A stretch of DNA of 64,000 nt. Source: Vitellaria paradoxa. Lineage: Eukaryota; Streptophyta; Magnoliopsida; Ericales; Sapotaceae. The DNA lies in assembly GCA_019916065.1 (NCBI GenBank), contig CM034243.1:29848147-29912146 (forward strand), in the 5' to 3' direction. The notes below the pieces were generated by a model that was given only the letters and a program-made list of their open reading frames with translations, made no database searches and had not been told where the DNA came from. The translations under genes were made by a program, and so were the position numbers. Positions 11,562 through 23,300 of this stretch are shown piece by piece. The first letter of the stretch is position 1. Each line of letters begins with the position of its first letter.

Positions 11562-12628
11562 ATTTTGATTAAGATTCTTTTGTATCTAGTAGAAGTGTCA
11601 AATTTTGATTAAAAAAAGCGTAACATAATTTTGAATTATTAGATATTTGATGCGTATTTTTTGAAAAGTGTAAAAATTAGTAAAAATTAGAGAAAATTAA
11701 AAAACTTTGGTAAAAATTAAAAAAATTAGAAATTTTTAGTACTAAGAAAGTTAGAAAAAATAGCGGAAAGTTAAATACTTTTGACCAAATTTAATACTCT
11801 AAATGCAAACTTTAAATATTGTATTTTTCTTTTGTATTTTCCTTACGAGAATAACAAATCAAACACCCAAAAAATAAATAAATAAAAATAAATTTTTTGC
11901 AAAACGTCTTATACAAAAAAAAAATGTTCTTCAATGTAAACGGAGTCTCGATGTAAAACATTTTTGAGAAAAATACTTTTATTCAAGTTTCCAAAAAAAA
12001 AATATTTTTTTAAAATATAGGTAAAAATATTTTCTCAAAAGTATTTTTGTATTAAAATAGGCCAGCTTAATTGACATATTTGAAGTTTGAAAAAATATTT
12101 TAGAACCAGTTAATTAAGAAACTGAGAACCTCAAGTATTATTTTGTAAATTATACTTACTTTTTCTCAACATTTGGCTTACACCACGATATTTGAAAATT
12201 ACACTTGCTTCTCTTATTTTAAAATGTTATTATCATTGCCCCCGTTTCGATAAAATTAATCGTTAAAACTTAATATAAAATATCAAAATAATCAAAATTT
12301 AGGTATTTTTCCTATTTAATACCTCCTTCTTTCACATTTTTGTCAGTTTGGAATTCTAGCAAAAATAGAAAACAATTAATGTCGAAAAGGTGAAAGTATA
12401 ATTACTCAAATGCTTATAGAAGATGGAGTAATTTACCTTTTTATTTATCACATTCTCTATATTTCCTGGACAAATTTGAAGTTACAACTTAATGAAATAA
12501 ATATGTAATTTTTAAACATTAAGAAAAAAAATAAAAACCATTTAAGATGCTTGATTTGTAATAAAATGACTCAAGCTTTTAAGGCGGTCATTAATAGTTA
12601 AAAAAAAATTACGGCACTCCTATCATTT

Positions 12629-13033
12629 GGGACGGAGCTTGGGAGAGGTGGTTGGGGGGTTGAGTGCGGCCATGGCGACCCTTTAAGTTTTGGAAAATAC
12701 TATTTGTGTGTATGAATTTTTGACTAAAAAAAATTATACTTTAGTTCGACCCCTTAAAATTTTTAAAAATAATTAAATTTAATCAGCAAACACTACATGA
12801 AGTATACATAAAATTTTAAGTTAAAAAAATTTACTTAAAAATTTTGATTATGGACCTATGTTTCTAAAATTTAATTATTTTTTCTTAATTATTATATAAA
12901 ATCCAAGAATTAAATAGTCAATTGACTATACCATTTGTACATATATATTAATTTATTTTTATTTACTCTATATAATTTATAATATCAATTAAAATTTTTT
13001 TGGCCCCCGATTCAAAATCCTAACTTCGTCTTC
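12629..13033. mobile_element. MITE with GGGACGGAGC terminus, copy 1
   Basis: The left end GGGACGGAGCTTGGGA and the right end TCCTAACTTCGTCT form an imperfect inverted repeat. The copy is nearly identical to 26415-26827. The sequence beyond the right end also continues to match the flank of JIP gene 1, so the two copies were duplicated together. Confidence 0.6.
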
Positions 13034-13250
13034 AATAAGGAGAGGGACGAAATTTCTACCACTAATATCTAAAAGCTTGAATTAAGTAGCTATCTATAGA
13101 CATAAAATATACAACCAAAAATAAGTGTTGTACAACTCATCCATGGTTAACTATGAAATTTCCTTAATAGCTACAAATTAGATATGAAGTTCCACCCCCT
13201 CCCCCCCTTTTTTTCCTTTCTTTTTTTCTTTTTGTGTGTGAATTCATGAT
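13034..13250 (+). repeat. Copy of the JIP gene 1 downstream flank, without the gene
   Basis: The sequence from AATAAGGAGAGGGACGAAA through the pyrimidine-rich stretch near 13200 matches 26828-27040. Related flanks occur after genes 2 and 3 (about 37310-37400 and 60700-60900). No JIP coding sequence lies upstream here. Confidence 0.65.
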
Positions 13251-13254
13251 TTTT

Positions 13255-14120
13255 AGTCCAATATTGTTAGATTGAAAAAAAAACAATAAATTTGTATTTA
13301 GATTAAGAATTTGATTAAAAAATTATCATGAGAAAAAAAAAGTAAAATAATAAAATTTCAAAATTACTAATCTTATTTAACTTATGGGAAGAAATAAAAG
13401 AGAAAATGTATGAAAATTAAGAAATTAACAAAAATCATTTATTAATGAAAATCTTTTATTTTTTTAAATTTTCTAACCATTCTAATAAGCACATGCTTCT
13501 AAGATTTTACTTTTCCTTTTATTTTCCATTTCCTTTTCAGATTAGCTGTATGAAGACGTACTCTTTCTTCTTCACTGGACCATGCACCCAGCTAGTTGTC
13601 CTTCTTTCCACGTTATCAATAAGTTGAAAACGAAAGAGCTGTCTCCCTCTGTTTTCACTGGGCCAACCAACATACCACCCAAAAAGTTACGTACAGCGGC
13701 TGCCTATCTATCTATCCATGTGAACAAGTCTATAATAACGAACTAAGTTTTCTTTTTTTTTTTTTTATGCCAAACTTTTATTATGACCATCCGATGACTT
13801 AAACAACATCTTGACCTTTCACTTAATATAAAAATAATAATAATAATAAAGGCTTTAGATGATAAGGAGATAAGTTAATTTCGACCAGATAATGGTAAAT
13901 ATGGTCACAAATACTAGTAATTTTGATCAATTTTAATGATAAGTAGGTGATATTGGTTGTTAACAAAGTTAAAAATAAATAAATAAAAGAATTATATTTG
14001 ATCACTTGCGGCTATGCTTGGTGCTAATATTAATACATTGATGAGTTTATTGCACTAAATAATAATTTCTTTTATAGTGATGAGCGTCACTGCATCTCAT
14101 TCAGTTTTATTTTTAGTCAG
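13255..14120 (+). repeat. Intergenic duplication block Q, copy 1
   Basis: It contains CACTGGACCATGCACC (13574) and the GGGCCAACCAACATACCACCC segment, then a CGAACTAAGTTTTC-type segment and TAAGTAGGTGATATTGG. Related copies lie at 15890-16020, 16915-17045, 28165-28440, 29550-30060, 47460-47735, and 54935-55115 with 55800-56090. There is no conserved open frame across copies, so I do not call a gene. Confidence 0.6.
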
Positions 14121-14129
14121 ATCGATTCG

Positions 14130-14395
14130 AATCTATCCATTACAAAATTAAATATTAAAAAAATTAACTAATTAATACATAAATACCAACAAATTTCTTC
14201 GCAGTTGTTTTGATAATTTCTTTGCAATTGTTCCAAGATTGCGCATGTGGGTTTGCTCATTTCGAAACAAATTTCATGGGAAACATGACTCACAGTCTTT
14301 GGTGATGAGTAAATTCAATTGTTTAAAATTTTGAATTTACAATTTTGCTAAATCTTGTAATTTTTATTTTAGAAATTTTAGAATAAGGTGGAGGA
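14130..14395 (+). repeat. Intergenic repeat block I (GCGCATGTGGGTTTGCTC), copy
   Basis: It matches 9945-10200, 19095-19360, 31085-31260 and 33700-33910. Landmarks are TTTCTTTGCAATTGTTCC, AAGATTGCGCATGTGGG and TTTCATGGGAAACA. Non-coding. Confidence 0.65.
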
Positions 14396-15335
14396 GTCCA
14401 TTTTTTAATAAACAAACTTACGAATTCGACGAAAAAAGTTTATTTTTGAATATTTGCAAAATATTCCTTTTATAAAAATATTCTATAAAAAGATGTCCTA
14501 CCAAATAACTAAAAATAAGTAAATTTAATTGTTTTAATTATATTATTTTATCAAAATAATTTAATTCAATAAAAGTAAAATATATTCAATATAATTTAAT
14601 TATATTATTTATAAAAATAATTTCATATAAATTATTTTTATATTAATTTACTTAATTAAATTTAATTCAATAATTAATTTAATGTACTTATTTTAATTAT
14701 ATTTTAATTAAATCTAATTTAATTTAATTAAAATAAAATATATTAAATATAATTTATTATATTATTTATTAAAAATAGTTTAATAAAATATTTTATATTA
14801 GTTTAACTAATTAAATTCAATTATAATTAGTATAATTTAGTTAATTAATATATTTTATATATAATTTATTAAATATTGATAAAATTAATTATTAATTATA
14901 TTTAAATTTAATATATTTTTTTACAAATAAAAATAATATATTATTAATTTAATATAATAATATAGTTTAATATATTAATTAAATATTTTTATATTAAATA
15001 ATAATATATTTGGCGAGGACCGGAGTTGGGTGGCGTAGTGGTGGTGTTAGGAGGCGGTGGCTGAATATTGGTGGCTACCAACGAACAGTGGAACGGTAGT
15101 AGTTGATGATTGTGATTGATAGTGGCTGTTTAAGAAAATGAAAACTTAACAAAACACATTTTTCATATTTTCATAATTTTTCTAAATTTTAAAAATAATA
15201 TTTATTTTTTTAAAAATTAAAAACTAAAAACAAATTTACCAAATAAAATTTTATATTCAATTTTTACAAAAATGAAAATAAAAATTAAAAATAAAATAAT
15301 TACGAAACGAGCTCCAAGTAAGCTAATAGTCGCGA
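14396..15335. other. Very AT-rich stretch with a GC-rich island
   Basis: From 14480 to 15008 the sequence is almost pure TTAATTTAATTAAAA-type. At 15010-15130 there is an abrupt GC-rich island (GGCGAGGACCGGAGTTGGG...), then AT-rich sequence again. It resembles the interior of the AT-rich elements at 45.4-47.4 kb. The island has no recognisable coding content. Confidence 0.4.
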
Positions 15336-15339
15336 AACA

Positions 15340-15620
15340 GAGTCTATTGTGAGTTACCTGGCAAGCAAATGAAATTCAAACGAACCAAAAGCTCATTTAC
15401 CCGATGGATGAAGATATACAGCTGGTTAGCTTTAGTCCCATCCCATGAGCACGCATGCCATATGACGGAAGCGCCCCAATTTCTATGACAATGCTATTCA
15501 TGATTTTCTTACCTAGAAAGGCTATATTACGAGGGTGTTAAAGTTGTATAAATTATTATAAGTTTGTAAAAGTTATAATCTTGTAATTTTTATAATGAGT
15601 AAAGATTTTTTATTTTGTAG
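15340..15620. repeat. Intergenic duplication block R, copy 1
   Basis: It matches 54750-54950, including AAGCAAATGAAATTC, the CATATGACGGAAGC segment and TTTCTATGAC.TATGCTATTCAT. It is non-coding. Confidence 0.55.
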
Positions 15621-15631
15621 AGATTTGTAAA

Positions 15632-15880
15632 ATTTTAAATGATATTTGATTTGTATTTTTATTTTTTGTTTTTTATTTTTTATTTTTCGTATTTTGAAAT
15701 TTTTTTTATTTTAAGTTAAAAATATTTAAAACGATTTTTTGTCATTTTATGTTTTACGTGTAAATTTATTTTTCATTTTTTTGAACAAATTTTAAATATA
15801 TAAATAATTATATATGTTTTAAATTATTTTTCTCATTTAAAAAAATATAAAAAAAAAACGGATTCAAAACAAATAACACC
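15632..15880. mobile_element. Decayed MITE of the GATATTTGATTTG family
   Basis: The AT-rich body and its ends resemble the better-defined element at 56485-56820 and related pieces at 54005-54330 and 62484-62790. It ends ACAAATAACACC. The target duplication is not clear here. Confidence 0.4.
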
Positions 15881-15889
15881 TTGTCGTCC

Positions 15890-16910
15890 ACCAAAGTCAC
15901 CCTACATGAAGACGGACTCTTTCTTCTTTCCATGTTTTCAATGAGTTGAAAATGAAAGAGCTGTCTTATCTCTGTTTTCACTGGGCCAACCAACATACCA
16001 CCCAAATAGTAACCAGCGATCAATTTATACTTGGTCGGCAATACCTTTGGCGATCAAATTTGTTGATTGTTGTAGTGATAATTCAATTACTAGTTGAATC
16101 TATTAATTAAATTTATTAATATATTATTTTTTTATTAACAAAATTTATTCAACTATTTGTAATTTTAAATTTTATTTTATTCAATTTGTAAATTTAATTT
16201 GGTAATTTATATAAATACAAATTTAGAATTACTAAATTAAATATAGTTAAAATGTTGTAATAAAATTTATTTATCTTTTTAGGACCAATTGAAAGCAATT
16301 ATTTTATTTTAAATTAAAGTTATAATTAATTTATCAACAAATATAACAAATTTAAAAATATTTAAAAAAATATTTAAGATTATTGGACCAGAGTTGGAAC
16401 TTTTTGACCTTTAACCAACCTGACTCGACTTGAAGCCTTTTGACGTACGCAGAGGTGAAATTAGGATTTCATGATAGATGGTCAAATATTTTCAATAAAA
16501 TTTAACTATTAGTCAAAGAACATTAACCATTTATCTGAGATTTACTTTTGCCAAAATCAAAAAAATTCTTCTGGTACTATGGTTGCCGCTAGTAGCATTC
16601 TTCAGCTTTGCTTCCTCGTTCGCAGTTTAAAACTCGGATCTTTTTTATTGTTCTATTTTTAGAAAAATGGTTTATAGAAAGTGAGAAAAAGAAAAATAAA
16701 GCAAATGAGAGAAGATGAAAATGATGAGGAGATGAAGTGTAGAATGGAAACGTGGTGATGACTAATAGTATGAGAGAAGGATAACTCGGGGGTGGGGGGA
16801 GAGAGAGATATATAGAGAGATTTGTATTGAAAAGTAGGAAAATAATTTTTTACATTTTATTAATTTTTTATGCAGGTCTTATTATGAACAATTAAATTGT
16901 TGAGAATTTT
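15890..16910 (+). repeat. Intergenic duplication block Q2, copy 1
   Basis: It is collinear with 28300-29330 and in part with 51940-52760 and 32480-32960. Landmarks are AACCAGCGATCAATTTATACTTGG, GCCGCTAGTAGCATTCTTCAG and a GAGAGAGAG run before TTTGTATTGAAAAGTAGG. There is no shared reading frame. Confidence 0.65.
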
Positions 16911-17047
16911 TATTTGTGCTCTTTCTTCTTCACTGGACCATGCACCAAGTTGTCTTCTTTCTATGTTTTCAATATGTTGAAAATGAGAGAGCAGCCATCT
17001 CTCTGTTTTTACATGGACCAACCTACGTACCATCCAAGGAGTTACGT
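16911..17047 (+). repeat. Block Q copy interrupted by the CACTA element
   Basis: CACTGGACCATGCACC and ACATGGACCAACCTACGTACC run up to GTTACGT, where the CACTA element starts. The sequence resumes at 19088 with CGTGCAGTTGCTGCC. The uninterrupted version is at 29571-29710. Confidence 0.8.
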
Positions 17048-17444
17048 CACTACTACAAAAATACATAAACATCACAACTTTTAAGCGTGATGTTTCACTT
17101 TTTATCTCAGTCACAAAAACGTGATTGATCCAAGTGAGATTGTAAGTCACCTCTTTTTATCAAAGTTTACAACCGTAATCGAAAACTTACAACAATCACA
17201 CACTAAAAGCGTGATCTTTATGGTAAAAACTAAGATGAAAAGAAATCTCGTGTAATTTTTTATATATTTTGATCTCACTTTTTTTGAAAAATCGTGATCA
17301 AATATAAACAAATAATCACGCTAAAAAAATGGATTAATTTTAAAAATAATAAAAATCCACATGGCAACCTATTATCATGCCATTATAGCACCGTTTGCCA
17401 CTTTGTCATTATAACAACCTTATATATTTCATATTTTTTTGTTG

Positions 17445-17520
17445 CTGCTGAGAATCGAACCCGTGCCATTCCTTTGGAAGTTAATGTAGTTGACCGCTAA
17501 TCCAACCTATCATTGATATA
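17445..17520 (-). mobile_element. tRNA-like SINE fragment inside the CACTA element
   Basis: On the minus strand, TTGGATTAGCGGTCAAC is followed about 35 bp later by GGGTTCGATTCTC (plus 17449-17462). This is A-box/B-box spacing with a perfect B-box. It is too degenerate for a functional tRNA and is probably a nested SINE head or captured tRNA pseudogene. Confidence 0.45.
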
Positions 17521-18140
17521 TGCATTTTGCATATTAATATATATAAACAAATTTTTATCACTTTAGGGGTTACTAAAAGTAATAAAATTATATTATTTTA
17601 AGTTTTTTACAATAATTTATTATGACTTTTGTCAACCAATTAGTAGTTAAAAGTTACATTTTTCCTGATCAATTGATCAGAAAAAATGATAAAAAAATTA
17701 CTTTTATTTAATTATTTTAACTTTTTTGCAACAACTTGAAATCGTAAGTAATATATAGAACAATGCGAATACTTAATAAATAACTTATGAATATCTATTA
17801 TATTTAATTAAAAATAATCTCAAATCTTTTTCTTATTTTCCTTACTCTTTGTGTATAGCATATATTTAATCATAACTCACTATTTATAATATATTTTTCT
17901 TCATTCTATATTATAATTTTAAAAGTAATTAGGTCACGTTTAGTTTTAGTTCTAGAAAATTATTGTTCAAAACAAAATTTTTGAAAACTATTTTAAAAAT
18001 TGATTTGTAATACAAAAAATATTTTCAATGATTATATTCAAAAATTAGTTCTAGAAAAACAAAAAAATGAAAATTTTTATTATTTTTATTTCTAAATTTT
18101 TATCACTTTCAACAAAATATAAAATAATGTCACTTTTAAT

Positions 18141-18632
18141 ATAAATAATATTAAAGATACACTAAATATTTATTAGATACTAAATATTTAATATTCAAAT
18201 CGTTATAAGTTATACAAATCATGAAAACTACTTCCATATATTTACTGAAAAAATAATAATTATATATTTAGCGTTATTTAAATTTGATTTGGTAAATTTA
18301 GTTTTAACATTAATTAAATTTTGTTTTTGTTTATTGATCTATGATTATAGTTTTTATATCATATTCAATTAATTAAAATTAATAAATATAAATAATATTA
18401 AAGATACACTAAATATTTATTAGATATTAAATATTTAATATTCACCTCGTTATAAGTTATACAAATTATGAAGACTACTTCCATATATTTACTGAAAAAA
18501 TAATAATCATATATTTAGCGTTATTTAAATTTGATTCGGTAAATTTAGTTTTAACATTAATTTAAAATTTTTTGTTTATTGATCTATGATTATAGTTTTT
18601 ATATCATATTCAATTAATTAAAATTAATAAAT
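18141..18632 (+). repeat. Tandem duplication of 247 bp inside the CACTA element
   Basis: The unit starting ATAAATAATATTAAAG at 18141 is repeated at 18388 and runs to AATTAAAATTAATAAATG near 18632. Only scattered differences separate the copies, so the duplication is recent. Confidence 0.9.
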
Positions 18633-18774
18633 GTTACAATAAAGTTTACAAAATCTAATTTAAATCATATAAGATGATAAACAAAATTATTTCAGAGAGA
18701 TATAAAGAAAAAAATAACAATATTTTCTCTCGTTCTTTTAATTATCTCGCTTTTTTTAAGATATAATTTTACTT

Positions 18775-18935
18775 ACTTTTTGATCTCAGTTTTTTTTTAG
18801 AGATGTTTTCACTGATCTTTTATCTCAGTTTTTTCTAGAGATAGTTTTCACTAATTTTTTATCTCAGTTTTTTGTTGAGATGGTTTCCACTGATCTTTTA
18901 TCTCGTTTTAAATACAATCACGGTTTTAACAAAAA
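18775..18935 (+). repeat. Subterminal ~43-bp repeats of the CACTA element
   Basis: At least three units read TTTTATCTCAGTTTTTT, then AGAGAT or TGAGAT, then GTTTTCACTGATC. They match the motif near 17090 at the other end. Subterminal repeats are where CACTA transposases bind. Confidence 0.75.
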
Positions 18936-19087
18936 TGAAATAAAAAGTATTAAAAATAACTTTTTATCTCAGTTTTTTAATTAGACTGAGATAAAAAGTT
19001 TAACTCACAAATCTTTATCACGCTTTTTCTAAAACCGTGATCTTTATGAATTTCTTAGTGTGATCTTTATCAATTATTGTAGTAGTG

Positions 19088-19720
19088 CGTGCAGTTGCTG
19101 CCTATCTATTATAAAATTAAATATCAAAAAAATTAACTAATTAATATGTAAATACCAAACAATTTCTGCGCAATTGTTTTGGTAATTTCTTTGCAATTGT
19201 TCCAAGATTGCGCATGTGGGTTTACTCATTTCGAAACAAATTTCATGGGAAACAAGATTCCGAGTCGTTGGTGATGACTAAATTCAACTGTTTAAAAATT
19301 TAAATTTATATTTTTGCTAAATTTTGTAATTTTTAACTTAAGAATTTAGGAATAAAAGCCAGAATAATGTTGCGTTAATATATTGTATATTGATTAAGAT
19401 TATTTTGTATTTATTTGAAGTGTCAATTTTTAGTTAAAAAAAAAAAGTAAGTTAATTTTGAATTATTAGATATTTAATGTATTTCTCAAAAAGTATAAAA
19501 AAGATAAAAATTAAAGAAAATTAGAGAAAGTTAGTAAAAATTGAAGAAAACTAGTAAAAATCAAAATAAAAAAAAAAGATAGAGATTTTTAGTGGGAAGA
19601 AAATTAGAAAAAATAGGAGAAAATTAAATATTTTTTATCAAACTTAACACTCTAAATGCAAACTTTATATATTGTATTTTTCTTTTTTAATTTTAGGCAT
19701 TACAACTAGGATTTCAATGT
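19088..19720 (+). repeat. Block Q tail and block I/P copy after the CACTA element
   Basis: GCAGTTGCTGCCTATC resumes block Q. The sequence then matches 14130-14395 and 11570-11830 (AGAAAATTAGAGAAAG-type runs, TTAACACTCTAAATGC). Non-coding. Confidence 0.6.
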
Positions 19721-20629
19721 AAATTAATAAGTTGGTGTAGCTTTTTGGTAGAACACCTTGCAATTGATAAAATTTATTATTTGGAAATATTTCTCTATTT
19801 TATGGATTCTGTTATTTTTCTTTTAAGTTTTACTTGGACTGGTGCGATTGTTAATAATATTTTAATCATCTAAAACATACCAAACCCACACGTATGATCT
19901 TCTGTGCAGATTCTTTAAAAAATAATTATTTCTGTGTGTGTGTATTTTGTAAGAGAGATATTGTTTTAATTAAATTATTATTATTTACAAATTCATTATT
20001 TTTAATGATTAACGTTATGTTTTGGCATTGCATTCCGTTCCCTGGTTTAAATTGGCATTTCTGCTGTCGAGTGGGTCCTCAAAAATTCAAAATAATCTCA
20101 AATGAGCTTTTGATTCATTGGAATTTCATTTGCTTGCAAGCCAACTAATAGTATTGGGCATTAACACCTGAATAATTTTATTTACCATTAGTAACATTTA
20201 AAAATTACACTTAACTCTCTTATTTTGAAATTTTATTAATATTGATTTTCTTTTTATTAAAATTAACCATTAAAATTTAATAGAAAATGTCAAAATAATC
20301 AATATTTTAAATATTTTTTTTTATTTTATCTCTTGTTATCTCACATATTTGTCCATTCTCTTTACAAAAATTTTACATTTTTTCACCTGCTTTTTTTATT
20401 TATTTTTCAAAAATTTTATAAAAAAATTGACAAAAATGTAAAAAAAAAAAAGTGTAAAAAAAAAAAAAAAAAAAAAACCTTAAATTTTGATTACTTTTTA
20501 AAACGAACAGGTGAGCATTCTCAGATCAATTATAATCTAAAAGAGTTGAAATCATTTTGGTCTACTTAATTATTTTAATATGGTTTGATTTTTTATTTTT
20601 TACATATTAATATATATATATGGCACGGG
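19721..20629. repeat. Intergenic repeat block S, copy 1, with poly-A tract
   Basis: GGTCCTCAAAAATTCAAAATAATC and TTGGAATTTCATTTGCTTGC (20068-20150) recur at 20678-20755 and 22740-22815, and inverted at 54745-54830. A long A-rich run at 20439-20477 gives only low-complexity frames. No gene is seen. Confidence 0.55.
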
Positions 20630-21214
20630 ACCACTACAGCAAGCGAGCTGTTATCTTCATCCATATCTGTTGTCCTGTAGGTCCTCGAAAATTCAGAAGA
20701 ATCTCAAATGAGGTTTTGATCCATTGGAATTTCATTTGCTTGGGAGCTAACTAACAAGAGGGTAAATTATACCTACGTTTCCTTAATATTTAAGTAATTA
20801 TATTTATCACTCACAATATTAAAAAATTATACTTATCATCTTTTTTTAAAATATTATTAACATTAATTTTCCTTTTTGTTAAAATCAACCGTTAATATTT
20901 AATTAAAAAAGTCAAAGAATTTTAGGTGTTTATTCTATTTTATTCCTCCTTATCTCATATATTTTTCAATTCTCTTTACAAAAATTCTTAATTTTTTTTA
21001 TTTTTTTACTTATTTTTCAGGAATTTTGTAAATAAAACTAATGAAAATGTAATAGAAAGAAGAGTAAAATAGGAAAAACACCTAACTTTTTAATTATTTT
21101 TTAAAACATCTTGGGAATAGGTTAGCATTCTTTGTTCAATTCTAAACTGAAAGAATTGAAATCTTTTGGTTTACTTAGTCATTTTAGCTTAGTTTATTTT
21201 TTATTTTTAACATA
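20630..21214. repeat. Intergenic repeat block S, copy 2
   Basis: This copy begins with GGGACCACTACAGC...GAGCTGTTATCTTC and continues through the TGGAATTTCATTTGCTTG segment to TATTTTTAACATA. It is collinear with 22680-23290. It ends where the Helitron-like element begins. Confidence 0.6.
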
Positions 21215-22667
21215 TTTGCCCTATAATACTAAAAAAAGTGTATTTTTTCTCATCTCTTCTTCTTCACTCTGATTTTACGTGATATGCCCATTTGATCTCG
21301 ATCCATTCTATTTTACTTTTTTTTTTTTATAGATTTTTGAATTTTTTTTAATTTACTTATTTCTCTCTCCTTCTCTTCCCTTTTCTTATTCACAAAATCT
21401 TTATTTCTTTGTTCCATATCACCAAAGCACTACAACTTCATTTTTTTAATCTATAAAAAGCATTAGAATTGTGGCATACAATTTTAATAAATGTTTAAGA
21501 ACTCATGAGTTTTGAAAAAGAATCCACATTATTGGGTTCCGAAAAATGATCGACTTATTTATAAATTTTATATCAACGAACTCATGGGTCTAAAAGTGGA
21601 TCCACTTGTTTATAAATTTAATATAGTTGTAAGATTTATATATTTCAATTATATTAGTAATTAAATTAAAAATACAAATAAAAAATAGAATTAAATTAAA
21701 AAATACAAATAAAAAATCTTAAATAATAATAATAATAGGTTATTATTCTCATAACAACTTTTAATAATTTTTAAATTTAAAAACACAAAAAAACCAAATA
21801 TAATTAGATCAGGAGTAATTCTTCTAAATTCTAATTTTAAATTTAAATTAGTCCCATTAAATATATTTATTTTATTTTATAAAGCACATATGATTAATAA
21901 TAATATTTTAAATTGAGTTACTTTTATAAAATCAATTAAAAATTGGTTACCAAATCCAATGTAACACTCTCAATATTCATCATTCAACATTTTTGTTTTA
22001 TTTTCATAAATCTTTGAATAAAATTAGTCTTGAGAGAGTATTTTTTTCTAAATTCCAATTTTAAATTTAAATTGGTAGGATTGACTTTTTTTAAAAAATA
22101 TATATCTTAAATTTAAGTTGGTATGTTTTAAATTTGTTATATCTTAAATTTAAAAATACACAAAAAAAAAGAAATCGAAATATTATTTAAGCTTAGGAAT
22201 AATTTGTTTTTAGAAAAAATTTTAATTTTAAATTTAAATTGATCATGTCAATAATTTTAAACTGATTAATATATTTAAAATTAATAATATTTCTAACTCA
22301 ATGCAAAAAGAGTCAAGAATTAAGAGAAACAAAGGCATATATTAAAATTAATAAACAATTTAAAAAAAAAGAATCAAATTAATTAGGTAAGATTTTGATT
22401 TATTATATATTTTAGAGCAATTTTTATTTTTTAAGATTGGATCGGATCAAGATTTGATAAAATATAAACTTTTAGTATTTATATGTAAACCCGATTTTGA
22501 TTAACTCTATCGACTCACTAATGTTAACACAAATAAAAAATATAGATAAAAAATAAATCAATAACTATTTTATAAATTTATTGATATATTCTGTAATGTA
22601 TGTAAAAATTATATTTTATTCATAAAAACTATTACACAGTTCCATGCGTTGCGTGGGTCAACGCTAG
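21215..22667 (+). mobile_element. Non-autonomous Helitron-like element
   Basis: The 3' end carries a perfect hairpin, GCGTTG-CGTGGGT-CAACGC (22646-22664), and terminates in CTAG followed by T, a Helitron-type 3' end. Comparison with the paralogous strings ACATATTAATATAT at 20600-20620 and 23285-23300 shows a clean insertion between ACATA and TTAATA. That is an A|T target without duplication. The 5' end is less typical (TTTGCCCTATAATAC), and no Rep/helicase is encoded. Confidence 0.65.
22646..22664 (+). other. 3'-terminal hairpin of the Helitron-like element
   Basis: A 6-bp perfect stem (GCGTTG/CAACGC) with a 7-nt loop lies immediately before the CTAG end. Such hairpins mark rolling-circle termination in Helitrons. 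Confidence 0.65.
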
Positions 22668-23300
22668 TTAATACATGGCATGCCCAAGGGACTACTACAG
22701 CTAGGCAGCTGTTATCTTCATTTATACTTCTGCCATCGGTTGGTCTTAAAAAATAAGAAGTATCCTCAAATGGGCTTTTGATTCATTGGAATTTCATTTG
22801 CTTGCGAGCTAACTAATATTATTGGATAAATTACACTTACATCTCTTTAACATTTGAATAATTATATTTATCATTCACAATATTTAAAAATTATGCCTGT
22901 CTCTTTTATTTTGAAATATTATTAACATTAATTCTCTTGTCACTAAAATTAACTGTTAAAACTTAATAGAAAATATCAAAATAATTAAAATTTTAAGTAT
23001 TTTTTCCATTTTACCCCTCCTTATCTCATATATTCATCAATTTTCTTTACAAAAATTCTTAATTTTCTTAACTTGTTTTTTTACTTTTTTTTAAATTTTG
23101 TAAAGAAAATTAACAAAAATGTGAAAGAAAGAGGAGTAAAATAGGGAAAACACTTAAAATTTTGATTTTTTTTTAAAAACATCTTGGGAATGGATGAGCA
23201 TTCTCTGTTTAATTCTAAACTGAAAGAATTGAAATCTTTATGGTCTACTTAATTATTTTAATTTGGTTCGAATTTTTATTTTTAACATATTAATATATAT
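22668..23300. repeat. Intergenic repeat block S, copy 3
   Basis: It matches 20630-21190, and 54370-54840 in inverted orientation, through GGATAAATTACACTTAC and the CTTACCCCTCCTTATCTCATAT-like segment. Non-coding. Confidence 0.6.

Larger units (their letters stand above)
9505..12625 (+). repeat. Intergenic duplication block P, copy 1
   Basis: Outside the hAT insertion, this sequence is collinear with 30295-32465. Shared landmarks include the CAATACACAATAC run, the GCGCATG...TTTCATGGGAAAC segment and the AAGATGCTTGATTT segment at the right end. It contains no gene. The two copies differ by insertions listed separately. Confidence 0.75.
17048..19087. mobile_element. Non-autonomous CACTA (En/Spm) transposon
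   Basis: The ends are CACTACTACAAAAAT and ATTATTGTAGTAGTG, the classical CACTA inverted repeats. They are flanked by an exact 3-bp duplication, CGT (17045-17047 and 19088-19090). The empty paralogue at about 29693-29705 reads straight from GTTACAT into GCAGTTGCTGCC. Subterminal arrays of TTTTTATCTCAG and AATCACG/CGTGAT motifs are typical transposase-binding repeats. No transposase ORF remains in 2040 bp. Confidence 0.95.

Noticed and set aside
17449..17520. Possible tRNA gene with a perfect B-box
   Set aside because: It has no full cloverleaf or acceptor stem pairing and sits inside a CACTA element, so it is listed as a SINE or tRNA-like remnant.
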